From assembly GCA_025526915.1 (NCBI GenBank), contig JAHLKH010000042.1, positions 62,001 through 126,000 of the forward strand: DNA of 64,000 nucleotides, written 5' to 3'. The translations under genes were made by a program, and so were the position numbers. This document shows positions 41,786 through 56,032 of the stretch, piece after piece. How positions within the stretch are numbered: the first letter of the stretch is position 1; each line of letters opens with the position of its first letter. Source of the DNA: Entophlyctis helioformis. Its lineage: Eukaryota > Chytridiomycota > Chytridiomycetes > Chytridiales > Chytriomycetaceae. Below the pieces are notes generated by a model that saw only the letters and a list, made by a program, of their open reading frames with translations, did no database searches and was not told where the DNA came from.

Positions 41786-42033
41786 ATGGCTCATTTTTCA
41801 TTATCCATGATGTGGTCGCCGAGCGGCGGTCGCCTTGTCGTCTCCCAAGACATGCACGCGTCTCTCACGCGTCCATCTTGAGCGCGTCAGTCGACTCACA
41901 AGCACTTGCCCGGCAACACGACCACACGCATCGCTCATCTCCAGCTTGTTCCTTGGCACCTCATTGGCACCTCCTTGGCACACACCACCGAACCATACAC
42001 GCATACCGTTAGCAGCCTCGACTGTCTGGCAAC
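41786..42033. promoter_or_regulatory. Ubp6/DNAH1 intergenic region
   Basis: 248 bp between the Ubp6 stop and the DNAH1 ATG, same strand. Contains TTGGCACCTCATTGGCACCTCC-like direct repeats at about 41950-41982. Confidence 0.45.
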
Positions 42034-45000
42034 ATGGACGTGCGCAAACTGCACGTCCCTCTGGCCCTCGACCCGACCGTGGTGTCGGACCGTCCTCGGA
42101 CACTCGTGACGGCTGCACCGCTTGGAAACACGCCTGCTCTCGCTCCTGCTGCCGCAGCCCCTCCTGGAAAGCGAGGCGTTTACAGCGAGTATCTGCTTCG
42201 CCCCCTGGACTATCAGGAGCCAGTCGCACCCGCCGGCCCCAAAACACCCCTTCCACCCATTCGCAAGTCGCAGGCTCAGAGAGAGCCCATGCATGGCTAT
42301 CAGCAGCAGCAACCTCCGCAGCAACAATGGCGCCAGCAGGACACGTCGCCCTTGCAGCCTCACCCGCCAATGTATGCTGCCGCGACCGGCCTGCCGTCAA
42401 CACGCTCGTTCCAGCGTCCCGCCAGCAAGCGCGACTCGCTGACGGCAGACCTGCCCGAGAACCGCGCTGCAGAAGGCGGCAAGAAGCAGCGAGACCACAC
42501 CCAACGCGTGCAGGTCAACTACCGCAAGGCGCTCGAGCCCAAAGTCATGCTCCCCTTCCTGTCGCGTCCCGGCCAGACGCCCCGCAAGATTGAAATCGAG
42601 CGTCGCAAGCGTGTCTACTCCTCCAAGCAGATCGAGACGCTTGTTATTGCCGAGCTCGATGCCCTGAAGGCTGCCGGCGTCCTCGGCTACAACCCCATGA
42701 CCGAGTTCAATGGAGAGCCGATCCAATCGTCCAAAGATGCTGCTGTTCCTTCTGGTGCTGGAATGGCTGTCGACGCGCCAGGCGGCCTGTCGGCATCCAT
42801 GGGCCCACATGCTGCGCTTTCTGCTTCCAAGGCCGTCGGGACCGTCCAGCCCGTGATCCAGTCTGCAAACTTTAGTGCTGGCTTTGTTTCCACGTCGGCG
42901 TCCGCCTCGCGCAACTCGTCCAAACCAACCACAGACTACTCGCACCTGCTCCCACTGGCCATCTTTGACGATGCGCAGTTTGATCCGCGCACGCCAGACG
43001 ACTGGCTCGACATGAGCACCATTCCCGACGAGCTGGACGTGCAGCTGTTTGAGCGTATCTCCCAACTTCCGCGTCGGCGCGGTCTCGTGCGCCGTGATGC
43101 TCCCGACATCCGCCATGCAGTCGTTCCCCTGCCCGCCAAGGCGTTCAACGGGTTCGAGTGGCGCGACTGTGTCGTGGTCGCCTACGACGACAAGTTTGGC
43201 AAGTGGAAAGTCAAGTGGCGGTCGTTTGATGGCTGGCTGCTTGACCGCAAGAGCGAGGACGATGCCATTGATGGACTCGATGCCGAAGACGAGGCCCTGC
43301 GCGACGACTATGATCGGGAGATGGACGACCCGCGATCAGTGACCGACAAAGAGGCGTGGCTTGATCGGTAGGATGGCTTTGTTGGCGTGCCACTCCTCCT
43401 GCCGTCTCGATGACGTGTATGCAGGCTGACCCTCCATCCCCCCTCGACCAGTGTCAATATCATGTTCCTTGCAGAAGATCCGGTGCGATTCAGCCACCGC
43501 GTGGCCCATGCCTACCTTGCTCGCTACCAAGCTGGTCTTCGCCTTGTATGTAGCGATCGTCTCTGCCGTGCCCTGCATGCCCATTGCTGATCACGTCCAT
43601 CCTGGCACTCCTCCCGCCACCAGAAACTCAACTTTTGTGTCGACTGCATGCCGGCAGACGATGTAACGGCGCAGATCCCGCAGGAGCAGATCCGCCGCAT
43701 GCTGGAAAAGGCGGGCATCGAGTCCAAGGCATTCAAGAAACTGCAGGGCTCCCCAGGTGTTGAGAAACTGTTGCGCGAGCTCTCCCTCGAGTATGCTCGC
43801 ACCATGAACTATCTGGTGTTTGAGCAGGAGGTGTCTGGCCCTTCTGGACGCATGAACTACCCGTCGATCGAGCTTCCACTTCCTGAGCCGCAGCGGCCTG
43901 TTCCAATGTACGCTGCGGCCGCCTGTTGTGTGATCGCATGCTGCTGCTGATCACATTTCCTTTGCGTCCTGTTCGCATGGCATCCCACAGGTGTGCCAAG
44001 GCGGCTGTTCCTGCATACGACTTTGGAGCGTATAGCAAGTCGTTCAGCTTCGCGTCGTTCCTGACCAAAGTGGAAGTCATCCGCACGCTGGCCAAGGTCC
44101 GCATCGAGTGCGACAAGCTCGCTAGCACGATGCTCTTTGCCACCAACATCACCAAGACGGTCAAGATTGACGAGTTTGAGCAAGTCCAAGGACAGGCTCT
44201 GCAAAACGTCAAGGGCAGTCTCAAGGACGGGTAAGAAAGGACGCCTTTCGATGCCATCGTGCAGACAGGTCATGCGCTAACAGGACTGCTCAAACGCGCG
44301 CTTGGGCATGCAGGTGGATTAATGTGCTCAAGAACATCATCCGCAACGGCTTCAAGGACGTTGGCAAGGGATGGTACAACATGCAAGAGTCCAATCTCGA
44401 AGTGTACAAGATCAGCAAGCTGCGCAAGTTCATGACTGCCGTCAACTTTATCATGCAGGACTCGCTGCGTTTTCTTGTTCTCAACTCGCTGCAAGAGTAT
44501 GTGCGTCTGTTCAAGTCCATCACGAGCCAAAAGGTCACCATCCACGGCACGATCGACGTCAAGGTTGCCGATGCCAATGGCCGAGAGCCAAAGAAGCCGC
44601 TGTTTATGATCGACCTCGTGTTCAAGAGCGGTCGTCTGCAGTACAACACGGACATGGTTGTGTTCGAGTCAACGCTGCTGACCATCTTTGAAAAGGCCAT
44701 CACGACGCCAGACAACCTGCCGCAACTCGAGCCCCTCGTTCTCGACCAGATGTTCTGGGCAGCCAAGCCCACGCTGCAGACGGTCCACAGCAAAGAGCCT
44801 GCGGTCAACAAGCACCGCATTGCGCTCCTGCAGGCGATCCGCGACGGCATGACGCCGCTGGACACCTATCTCCGCCAATTCGACCGCCACCTCAAGCTGC
44901 TCAATCTGGACATTGCCCAGTTTGCGGTCGACTACGAGAACGAGAACCGCACCGTCGACGAGATGGAGCAGGACATTCTCAAGTACACGCAGGAATGGGA

Positions 45001-48000
45001 GGCTCTCGACAAGGACATTCCCAGCCACATCTCGCTGGGTCTCTTCTGGGTCAACTGCGAGAGTCTGCGGTCTGCCCTGCGCAAGGATCTCAGCAAAGTC
45101 ATCCTTGAGCTTCTCAGCAAGCGTACTGCCCGTCTCGCCACGTCCATCGCCCAGTCGTTTTCGCAGATCCAGACGCGTCTCAAGGAGCGTCCAACCAAGA
45201 TCGAGGAGCTGATTGAGCTGCGCGAGTTTATCAAGTCGGTGCCCGAGTCTTGCCGCGCGCAAAACCTTCGCGTGCAAGAGATGCTGCACAACTACGAGGT
45301 GCTTGAAAAGTACCGCTTCGAGTGCTCCAACGAAGACGTCCGTGCTCGCTGGACAGCCTTTGGATGGCCGACCCGCATCGACGAGCTGCTGGTTGCCACC
45401 GAGACGCTTCTCGCCGCCGACGAAGTCACGTTCTCTCGCAGTCTGTCCAGCGACCAGGAGGTGTTCAAGGACCGCATCCACACGCTCACGACGCTGATAT
45501 CCGACTTTAGCAAGCACTCGGACCTGACGCGCATCCAGGACATTGTCGCCGAAGTCAACAAGATCACAAACGAGCTCAAGGAAGCGCAGTCGCTTGCCAC
45601 GCTCTTCAACAGCCGCGAGCGTCTGTTCAACCAAGAGCCCACAAAATACGAAGAGATTGCTCAGCTTGCTCGCGAGTTTGAGCCGTACAAGTCGCTGTGG
45701 CTCACGTGTTACGACTGGACCCGATGGAGGGACGAGTGGATGCTGGGCAGCTTCCTCAACCTCAACGCCGAAGACGTTGAGCGCAATCTGACCAACGCAT
45801 GGCGAAACATTTTCAAGAGTTTCAAGTTCTTCAAGAACGTCCCTGGATGTCTTGCTGTGGCCAGCCAGGTGCGTAGTGTCTGCCTTGTCCTTTGCTTGGG
45901 GTTGATCGAGCGGCTTCTGAACTTGCCTCTGCTCCAATCACACCTGCTGATCCACAGATCAAAGAAGAGATGGAAGAGTTCAAGCCGTACCTGCCTCTGA
46001 TCCAAGCCCTTCGCAACCCGGGCATGCGCGATCGCCACTGGGACCGCCTGAGCGAAGAGCTCAACATGAGCCTGCATCCCGACGCGTCGTTTACGCTCAC
46101 AGACCTTCTCAAGCTCAAGCTGCTGGATCGTGTCGACTCCATAACCAAGGTGTGCGACGTTGCTGGCAAAGAGTACTCGATAGAGAACGCGCTCGACAAA
46201 ATGGACGCCGAATGGAAGGCCATCCAGCTCGAGATCATTGCATACAAGGACACTGGCACGTTCATCATGAAGGCATCCGAGGAAGTCACGCGTCTGCTCG
46301 ACGACCACATTGTCATGACGCAGAGCATGAGCTTTTCGCCCTACAAGAAACCCTTTGCCGAGCGCATCTCGCAGTGGGAAACCAAGCTCCGCACCGTGCA
46401 AGAGGTTCTCGAGTCATGGATGGCGTGCCAGCGCTCTTGGCTCTACCTCGAGCCCATCTTTGGCAGCGATGACATCATGACCCAGCTGCCCGTCGAATCC
46501 AAGCGATTCACCACCATGGATCGCACATGGCGCCGCATCATGGGCCAGGCCAAGCAAAAGCCAGGTGTCATTGAGTGCTGCGGCGACTACAAGCTGCTCG
46601 ACTCGTTCCGCGAGTGCAACAAGCTGCTCGAGCTCGTCTCCAAAGGCCTCTCCGCATACCTGGAATCCAAGCGTATCGCCTTCCCGCGCTTCTTCTTCCT
46701 CAGCGACGATGAGCTGCTGCAGATCCTGTCGCAGACCAAGGACCCCACAGCCGTTCAGCCGCACCTGCGCAAGTGCTTTGAAAACGTCGCGTCGCTCGAC
46801 TTTGCCCCCGATCGCAAGATCATGTCCATGTACTCGGCCGAGGGCGAGAAGATTGACCTGTCGGAACCCTTCTACCCCAAGGGTCCGGTCGAGGAGTGGC
46901 TGCTGCACGTCGAAGACCAGATGCGGCAGTCGCTCCGCAAGGTCATTCGCGACGCGATTGCTGCGTACCCCAACCGCCAGCGCACATCATGGGTGCTTGA
47001 GTGGCCCGGACAGGCCGTTCTCGCTGGATCGCAGACCTACTGGACGACCGAAGTCACCGAGGCTCTCAAGCAAGGCGTCTCTGGTCTCAAGTCTCTCTAT
47101 GTGCGGCTTCTGGCTCAGCTGCAGGGTCTTGTCGGTCTTGTCCGTGGCGAGCTGCCGTTCCTGAACCGCCTCGTCCTGGGCGATCTTATTGTCATTGACG
47201 TCCACAGCCGCGACGTGGTCAAGAAACTCGTCGACTCGAACATCTCGAGCGACAATGACTTTGAGTGGATCAGCCAGCTGCGATACTACTGGGAGCAAGA
47301 CGATCTACGCATCAAGATTGTCAATGCCAACTTCAAGTGAGTTGGGAGGGATTGGAGAGGAGGGCGAGACGATGTGCCATGTTTTCGCGTGCGGCATGCT
47401 GACCATCACCATTGCACAGATACGGCTACGAGTACATTGGCAACTGTGGGCGGCTTGTCATCACGCCGCTCACCGATCGTTGCTACCTGACGCTTTCCGG
47501 TGCCATGCATCTTGGAATGGGCGGAGCACCCGCCGGTCCAGCTGGCACAGGCAAGACCGAGACGGTCAAGGATCTGGCCAAGGCGCTCGCCAAACAGTGT
47601 GTGGTCTTCAACTGCTCTGACCAGCTTGACTACCTTGCCATGGCCAAGTTCTTCAAGGGACTTGCTGCCAGCGGTGCCTGGGCTTGCTTTGACGAGTTCA
47701 ACCGCATCGACATCGAGGTGCTGTCTGTGATTGCGCAGCAGATCACCACGATCCAAAAGGCGTGTGTGGCTGGACAGACGCGCTTCCTGTTCGAGGGCGT
47801 GGACTTGCCGCTTGACGCCACCAACGCCATCTTCATCACCATGAATCCTGGCTATGCCGGACGCACCGAGCTGCCAGACAACCTCAAGGCTCTCTTCCGA
47901 CCAGTACGTGTCAAACCACTCTTGCTGCATGCCAACGCCATCTGACGCGTTGTTTGCAACCCACTTGCAGGTCGCCATGATGATCCCCAACTACGCCATG

Positions 48001-51000
48001 ATTGGCGAGATCTCGCTGTTCTCGTTTGGATTCTCCAACGCCAAAGTGCTCGCAGAGAAGATGGTGGCCACATTCAAGCTCAGCTCAGAGCAGCTCTCAT
48101 CGCAGGACCACTACGATTTCGGCATGCGCGCGGTCAAGACCGTCATTTCATCTGCAGGCAATCTCAAGCGCGAGCAGCCCAACGCCAGCGAGGATCTCAT
48201 CCTCCTGCGTGCTCTCTGTGACTGCAATCTGCCAAAGTTCCTCGCAGACGACGTCCCGCTGTTCAACGGTATCATCAGCGATCTGTTCCCGGGAGTCGAG
48301 CAGCCCAAAATCGACTACGGCGATGTGCTCAACGCGCTCAACCAGACGTGCGAAAAGTTTGGACTGCAGCCACACGACGCCTTTATCCGCAAGTGCATCC
48401 AGCTGTACGAGACAACGGTTGTGCGGCACGGACTCATGCTTGTCGGTCCAACGGGCGGCGGCAAGACGTCGTGTCTGCGAGTGCTCTCACGCAGTCTCAC
48501 ATCCCTGCAGGGCATCAAGGCACCCAACGGGAAAATGCTGCAAAAAGTGCGCGTCCATGTGCTCAACCCCAAGTCGATCACCATGGGCCAGCTGTACGGC
48601 GAGTTTGATCCCCAGACGCACGAATGGACAGACGGCATTCTGTCGTGTCTGATGCGAGAGGGCGTCGAAGACACCACGCCAGACAAGAAATGGTACGTCT
48701 TTGACGGCCCCGTCGACGCGGTCTGGGTCGAGTCCATGAACACGCTCCTGGACGACAACAAGAAGCTGTGTCTGTCGAGTGGCGAGATCATCAAGATGGC
48801 CAACACGCAGACCATGATGTTTGAAGTGCAGGATCTCGCGTTTGCGTCTCCAGCCACGGTCTCGCGCTGCGGCATGATCTACATGGAGCCTGGGCGATCG
48901 GCCTTGACCCGCTCATCAAGAGCTGGCTGGTCACCCAGGACACCAACATGGGCCCCAAGCTCGCGCCTACTTTCCGCGCAGCCGTCGAGCCGTTCTTCAA
49001 GCTCTTCCTCGAGTCGAGTCTGGAGTTTTTGCGCAAGTCCATCAAGGAGGCTGTGCCGACTACCGATGGCAGTCTGACCGCCAGTCTGATGAAGATCATG
49101 GACTCGCTGCTTCGACCGCTTGTTGCCCCTGCCAATGGCGCCAATGTGAGTTTTGGCCTTGTGTCTCGAATGCATTGACTGGCCAACGTGACTGCCTACT
49201 GACAAGCATGCCGTGTGCGCGCTGTGCCGAGCAGCCAATCGAAGCTGCTGACTTGAAGCTGATTGTAGAGCCGCTGTTCATCTTCTCGCTCGTCTGGTCA
49301 GTGGGTGCTACCGGAGACGCAGATGGCCGCAAAAAGTTCGACACGTGGCTTCGCAACCAGCTCGTTGCTCATCCGCCACAGTTCCGCATCCCCGTCGAGA
49401 GCACCGTCTACGACGTCATGTTCAACACAGAGACCAAGGAGTGGACCAACTGGATGAGCCTGCTCAACGAAGGCGGCGAGGGGCAGGCCAAGGCATCTGG
49501 CGGCTCAGACGCGATTGTGCCGACAATGGACACCATCCGCAACACGTACATTATCGACATCCTGCTCAAGCACGGCTACCATGTGCTCGCAACGGGTCCA
49601 ACGGGCACTGGAAAGAGTGTCACGATCCAAGAAAAGCTGATGCATGGCCTGGACCCTTCCTGGACACCGCTCATTATCAACTTTTCGGCGCGCACGTCTG
49701 CAAACCAAACCCAAGATCTGATCGACAGCAAGTTGGAGAAGCGCCGAAAGGGCGTGTTCGGTCCGCCGGTCGGCAAGCGGTTCATTCTGTTCATCGACGA
49801 TCTGAACATGCCGCAGCTTGACATCTGCAATGCACAGCCGCCCATTGAGCTGCTGCGCCAGTGGATGGACTGCCAAGGATGGTACGATCGCAAGAACATT
49901 GGAAAGTTCATGGAGATTGTCGATATTTCGTTTGTCTGCGCCATGGGACCACCAGGCGGCGGCCGCAACCCAGTGACGAGCCGGTTCCTCCGGCACTTTA
50001 ACCTGCTCAGCTTTGTTGAGATGGAAAACAGCTCGCTGCAGCGTATCTTTTCCACCATCTTGGGCGGGTTTCTCAGCAAGTTCCCGCCAGAGATCACCAA
50101 ATGCACAGACGCGCTCGTGCAGGCATCGGTCGTCATTTACAACACCATCCGTGCGGAGCTGCTTCCGACGCCTGCCAAGTCGCACTACACGTTCAACCTG
50201 CGCGATTTGGCCAAGGTCGTGCAGGGGCTGCTGAGCGCCGATCTCAAGACGGTCAACGTCGAGACCGACATTGTGCGGCTGTGGATCCACGAGTGCCAGC
50301 GCGTGTTCCAAGACCGTCTCGTGGACAATGTAGATAAGGGCTGGTTCAAGAACCTCATCATGACCACGATGAACGACAAGCTCGACCTGTCGTGGGGCGA
50401 GGTCGTTATCAGCGAGCCTCTGCTCTACGGCGACTACATGACCCCCGGTGCCGATCCCAAGATCTACACCGAAGTCAAGGTGAGAGATGCAGTGGGAAGA
50501 GATGGCCTATGAATGCGCGCTAACAGTTGGAGTGTAGGATCTGCGTCGTCTTGTCAAGCTCGCCGAAGAGTACCTGGACGACTACAACAGCACATCGACC
50601 AGCCCGATGAAGCTGGTCATGTTCTTGGACGCGATCGAGCACGTCAGTCGTATCTGCCGCATCATTCGACAGCCCGGTGGAAATGCGTTGCTTCTTGGTG
50701 TCGGAGGCAGTGGACGTCAGAGTCTGAGCCGTCTTGCCACGTTCATGGAAGAGTTTGATCTGTTCCAGATCGAAATCTCCAAAAACTACGGCCAGACCGA
50801 GTGGCGGGACGACCTGAAGAAGGTGGGCAGTATCCGCAACTCTGCTGTCACGGTGCTGTGCTGACTTGCATTGCGATCTCGTCATGACGCCTGGACAGGT
50901 CATGTTTGCCGCGGGTCTCGAAGCCAAGCCAAGCGTGTTCCTGTACACGGACACGCAGATTGTGAACGAGGCGTGCCTGGAGGATGTCAACAACATCCTC

Positions 51001-54000
51001 AATGGCGGCGATGTGCCCAACATCTACACGGGCGAAGAGACGGACAGGATCCTCAACACCATGCGGCCGATTGCCGTGGAGCAAGGCTTGCCGGGCACAC
51101 GCGAGACGCTGTTTGCCCTGTACATCTCGCGCGTGCGGTTCTACTTGCACGTCATCATCTGCATGAGTCCGATCGGCGATGCATTCCGCAACCGTCTCCG
51201 CATGTTCCCGTCGCTCGTCAACTGCTGCACGATTGACTGGTTCTCGACGTGGCCCGAGGACGCTCTCCGCAGCGTTGCCGCCAACTCCATCAATGAGATC
51301 AGCGATCTGGGGTCCGAACAGGTCATTGACGGCATTGTCAACCTGTGCGTGTTCATGCACGAGTCGGTCCGCGAGCGCTGCATCACATACAAGTCCGAGC
51401 TCAACCGCCACAACTACGTCACGCCGAAATCGTATCTCGAGCTGCTGGGTCTGTATAAGCGGCTGCTGGACAAGAAGCGCAACGAGCTGCTGGCGCTTCG
51501 CAAGCGCACCGCCACCGGTCTTGAGAAGCTCCTCAACGCGACCAAGGAAGTCGAGATTCTCCAAGAAGAGCTCGAGGCGATGCAGCCCATGCTGCTGCAG
51601 ACCAGTCAGGAGACCGAGTATGCGATGAAGAAGATTGCCGTTGACAAGGTCAAGGCCGAGGAGATCAAGGAGAGCGTCGTCAAGGAAGAGTTTGCGTCGA
51701 CCAAAAAGGCAGAGGAGACCAAAGCCATCGCCGACGATGCCAAGCGCGATCTCGACGAGGCTCTCCCCGCTCTGGACGAGGCTGTGCAGTCGCTCAACTC
51801 GCTGTCCAAGAACGACATTATCGAAGTCCGGTCGATGCAGCGTCCGCCCGAAGGTGTCAAGCTCGTTATAGAAGCAGTCTGCATCATGAAGGGCATCAAG
51901 CCCAAGAAGATTGACGGCGACAAGCCCGGCAAGAAGATTGACGACTACTGGGAGCCTGGCCGCGCACTGCTTGCCGACCCGCAAAAGTTCCTCGACTCTC
52001 TCATGAACTTTGACAAGGACAACATCTCCGAAAGCACGATCCAGCGCATCAAGCCATACGTTGACTCGCCCGAGTTCCAGGTGAGCGTCATTTCGCGCGT
52101 GTCCAAGGCCGCCACGTCCATGTGCCAGTGGGTGCGTGCTATGGAAAAGTACTACTGGGTCTCGCGCGGTGTGGCCCCCAAGCGCGCGCGTCTGCAAGAG
52201 GCACAAGAGTCGCTAGACATCACGCTCAAGGCACTTGCCGAGCTCAAGAAGAAGATGCGCGAAGCCGAGGTCAACATCAAGGAGATGGAGAAGCGGTACT
52301 CTGAGTCCGTGGCCAAGAAGGAGGAGCTGTCGCGCAAGGTGGAAGAGTGCAACGTCAAGCTGTCGCGTGCTGGCAAGCTCATTTCGGGTCTCGGCGGAGA
52401 GAAGCAGCGATGGGCACTTGCTGTCGACCAGTTTGACATGAAGCTCAACAACATCATCGGAGATGTGCTTCTGGCTGGCGGCGCCATTGCGTACCTGGGT
52501 CCCTTCACGGCCGAGTACCGCAATCTATTGATGCGCGAGTGGATCGGCAGTGTTCTGCAGCTCAAGATCCCGCACTCGGAGAACACGTCTCTGTGGGATG
52601 CGCTCGGCGACAATGTCAAGCTGCGCGAGTGGGAGATCAGCGGACTGCCCAAGGACTCGCTCAGTCGCGACAATGCCATCATCGTGCAGTACTCGCGCAG
52701 ATGGCCGCTGCTGATTGATCCGCAGGGGCAGGCCAACAAGTGGATCCGAAACATGGAGAAGGAGCACGGCCTGGACATTATCAAGCTCACGGACCGCGAC
52801 TTCCTTCGCACGCTGGAAAACGCCATTCGGTTCGGCAAGCCTGTGCTCCTTGAAAACGTTGGCGAGAAGCTCGATCCTGCCCTCGAGCCCATTCTTCTGC
52901 GCCAGACATTCAAGCAGGGCGGCAACACGGTCATCAAGGTCGGAGACAGCATCCTGCCGTACCACGACGACTTCCGGTTCTACATCACCAGCAAGCTGCC
53001 CAACCCGCACTATTCGCCAGAGACAAGTGCCACGGCGACGCTGCTCAACTTTACCCTCGCGCCGAGCGGTCTGGAGGATCAGCTGCTAGCGATTGTCGTG
53101 GCAAACGAGCGGCCGGATCTCGAAGAAGCCAAGAACCAGCTGACCATCAACAACGCACAGGTATGCTGTGCATGCCAGTGACTTTGCTTGCAATGCGTGT
53201 TGATGGGAGGCACGCCTGACAACGCCTATGATACGCAACGACAGATGAAAAAAGAGCTAAAGGAGATCGAGGACAAGATCCTCTATCTGCTGTCGTCTGT
53301 GCAAGGCAGCCCTGTTGACGACGAGCGGCTGATTGAGACGCTCGGTGCTTCAAAGGAGACATCGGAGGAGATTCAGCAAAAAGTGATTGCAGCCGAGCAG
53401 ACCGAAAAGGACATTGACAACACGCGTAACAAATACGTGCCCGTAGCCATCCGCACGCGCATCCTGTTCTTCTGCATCACCGAGCTGGCCAACATCGATC
53501 CCATGTACCAGTACTCGCTCAACTGGTTCATGAACCTGTTCATTTCGGCCATCAGCCACTCGGACAAGTCCGACGACATTGACCAGCGCGTTGTCAACAT
53601 CAACGAGTACTTTACGTTTTCGCTCTTCACCAATGTGTGCCGGTCGCTGTTTGAGAAGCACAAGCTGCTGTTCTCCTTCCTTCTCACGATCCGCATCTTG
53701 ATGAACGACGACAAGATCGACATGGACGAGTGGCGCTTCCTGCTGGCCGGCGGCACCGTGCCCGACAAGAACCTGCCGAATCCAGCGTCGGACTGGCTGT
53801 CGGTGCAGAGCTGGAACGAGATCCTGGCAATGTCCACTCTGACAACGTTTAACAACTTTGACACGGACTTTGCCGACTTTGCGCAGTTCTACATGGCCAT
53901 CTTTGACAGCTCCCAGCCGCACCGCGAGCCGCTTCCTGGCAGGTGGCATCAGGACCTCAACGGATTCCAGCGCCTGCTTGTTCTGCGGTGCTTGCGAGCA

Positions 54001-55966
54001 GACCGCGTCACATCTGGCATCCAAGACTTTGTCGCTTCTCAGCTGGGCGATCGCTTCATTGAGCCGCAGACATCTGACCTGGCTGCACTGTTCAAGGAGT
54101 CGTCGCCATCCACGCCGCTCATCTTTGTGCTATCGCCCGGTGCCGATCCGGCCAACTCGCTGTACAAGTTTGCCGAGGAGATGCGCATGTCCAAGAAGCT
54201 CATGTCCGTGTCGCTTGGGCAGGGCCAGGGCCCACGCGCCGAAGCACTTATCAAGGAAGGCATGGACCGCGGCATGTGGATTCTGCTCCAAAACTGCCAC
54301 TTGTCGCCGTCCTGGATGCCGAGTCTTGATCGCATCATTGACGGCATCACGCTCGACAAGGTGCACCGCGACTTCCGGCTGTGGCTGACATCCATGCCGA
54401 CCCCAAAGTTCCCCGTGACCATTCTGCAGAACGGTGTCAAGACAACGATCGAGCCCCCGAACGGCATCAAGGCCAACCTCATGCGCACGTACGGCACCTT
54501 CAACGAAGAGTACCTCAGTCAATGCACCAAGCCGACCGAGTGGAAGAAGCTACTGTTTGCGCTCACGTTCTTCCACGCTGTGATCCAAGAGCGGCGCAAA
54601 TTTGGCCCGCTCGGATGGAACATCCCATACGAGTTTACCGACGGCGACATGCGGATCTGTGTGCGGCAGCTCAAGATGTTCCTGGAAGAGTACGAGGAGA
54701 TCCCCTTCAAGGTGCTCAAGTACACAGTGGGCGAGATCAACTACGGCGGCCGTGTCACGGACGACTGGGACCGACGGCTGATTATGAATATTCTCGAAGA
54801 CTTTTACACGCCCAAGGTGCTCGAGGACGGGTACCAGTTCTCGTCGAGCGACATTTACAAGTCGATCCCGGCCGAGTCGTACAACGCGTACAGGTCGTAC
54901 ATCAAGTCGATGCCGATTGACGAAAACACCGAGATCTTCTCCATGCACGACAATGCCAACATCACGTTTGCGCAAAAGCAAACGTACACGCTGTTTGAGA
55001 CGCTGCTGGCCCTCATGCCCCGCAGCAGCAAGAGCGGCAACGGCAAGACGCGCGACGAGCAGCTGTCCGACATTGCGGTCATGATCCAGACCAAGATCCC
55101 CAAGCCGTTCCCGATGGACTATGTCATGAAAAAGTACCCGATCGAGTACAAGGAGAGCATGTCGACGGTGCTTGTGCAGGAAGTCATTCGGTACAACAAG
55201 CTGCTTGCGACGATCCATCTGACGATCATGGAGATGAGCAAAGCGCTCAAGGGTCTGGTTGTGCTGTCGGAGCAGCTCGAGACCATGTGCAACAGCATGT
55301 TCATCAACCAGGTGCCGGCGCTGTGGGCAGCCAAGGCCTATCCATCGCTCAAGTCGCTGTCGTCGTGGGTCGTGGACCTCGTTCTCCGGTGCGAGTTTAT
55401 CCAAAAGTGGATCGACCAGGGCATCCCCAACGTGTTCTGGATCTCTGGCTTCTTCTTCCCTCAGGCTTTCCTGACGGGCACGCTCCAAAACTACGCGCGC
55501 AAGTACGTGGTGTCGATTGACCTCCTGTCGTTTGAGTTCAAGGTCATGGACGCCAAGTGGGACGAGATCCGCAGCAAGCCGAGCGATGGCTGCTACATTC
55601 GCGGTCTGTTCCTCGAGGGAGCACGGTGGGATCAGCAGAAGAAGGCGTTGGCAGAGTCGCGGCCCAAGGAGCTGTACACTGAGATGAATGTGCTGTGGCT
55701 GCTGCCCAAGCCCAACCGCAAGCGGCCCGACACTGGGTTCTATGAAACGCCCGTGTACAAGACGCTCACTCGTGCTGGTAAGCTCTGCGCATGATCTGTT
55801 GCAGTGCGCCACAGCTGGACTGACCATCGGCATGCTTCTTAAAGGCACTCTGTCAACAACGGGCCACTCGACCAACTATGTGCTCACGATCGAGCTCCCG
55901 TCGGACCTGCCGCAGGCCCACTGGATCAAGCGAGGCGTGGCGCTGATCACCGGCCTAGCTTGGTAG
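42034..55966 (+). CDS. DNAH1: Axonemal inner-arm dynein heavy chain, DNAH1 type
   Basis: ATP-driven motor of the flagellar axoneme, about 4,340 residues. ATG at 42034. Thirteen exons inferred: ends near 43368, 43545, 43907, 44231, 45868, 47337, 47902, 49147, 50478, 50822, 53160, 55779 and 55966, all GT..AG. N-terminal tail includes [19 protein letters not shown] and [17 protein letters not shown], typical of DNAH1. Motor: AAA1 P-loop [12 protein letters not shown] (about 47540), AAA2 [12 protein letters not shown] (about 48450), AAA3 [11 protein letters not shown] (about 49597), AAA4 [10 protein letters not shown] (about 50700, Arg for Lys as usual in AAA4), the antiparallel coiled-coil stalk (about 51440-52400) with the microtubule-binding region between, AAA5/6 and the C-terminal domain ending [17 protein letters not shown] and [14 protein letters not shown]. 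At 48892-48894 the frame breaks after MIYMEP; one extra G restores [17 protein letters not shown]. It is otherwise intact, implying motile zoospores. Confidence 0.96.
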
Positions 55967-56032
55967 TGGCACTTGGAGGCTCTATAATAAGTTGAGAAAT
56001 GAATACAGATTTGTTGGCGCGACATAGCCAAA
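55967..56032. promoter_or_regulatory. 66-bp gap between DNAH1 and THOC1
   Basis: AT-richer than its surroundings (CTATAATAAGTTGAGAAATG). Must contain the dynein 3' end signal and the THOC1 promoter/5' UTR, or the latter lie in the dynein exon. Confidence 0.5.

Noticed and set aside
50848..52206. Long antisense open frame (452 codons) inside DNAH1; similar ones at 44669-45937 and 54550-55875
   Set aside because: Mirror frames created by GC-rich third positions of the dynein codons; no domain, and the sense strand is a conserved motor.
41786..56032. Ubp6-DNAH1-THOC1 as an operon-like unit because of short same-strand gaps
   Set aside because: Gaps of 248 and 66 bp are typical of this compact genome, functions are unrelated, and no trans-splice acceptor pattern was seen.
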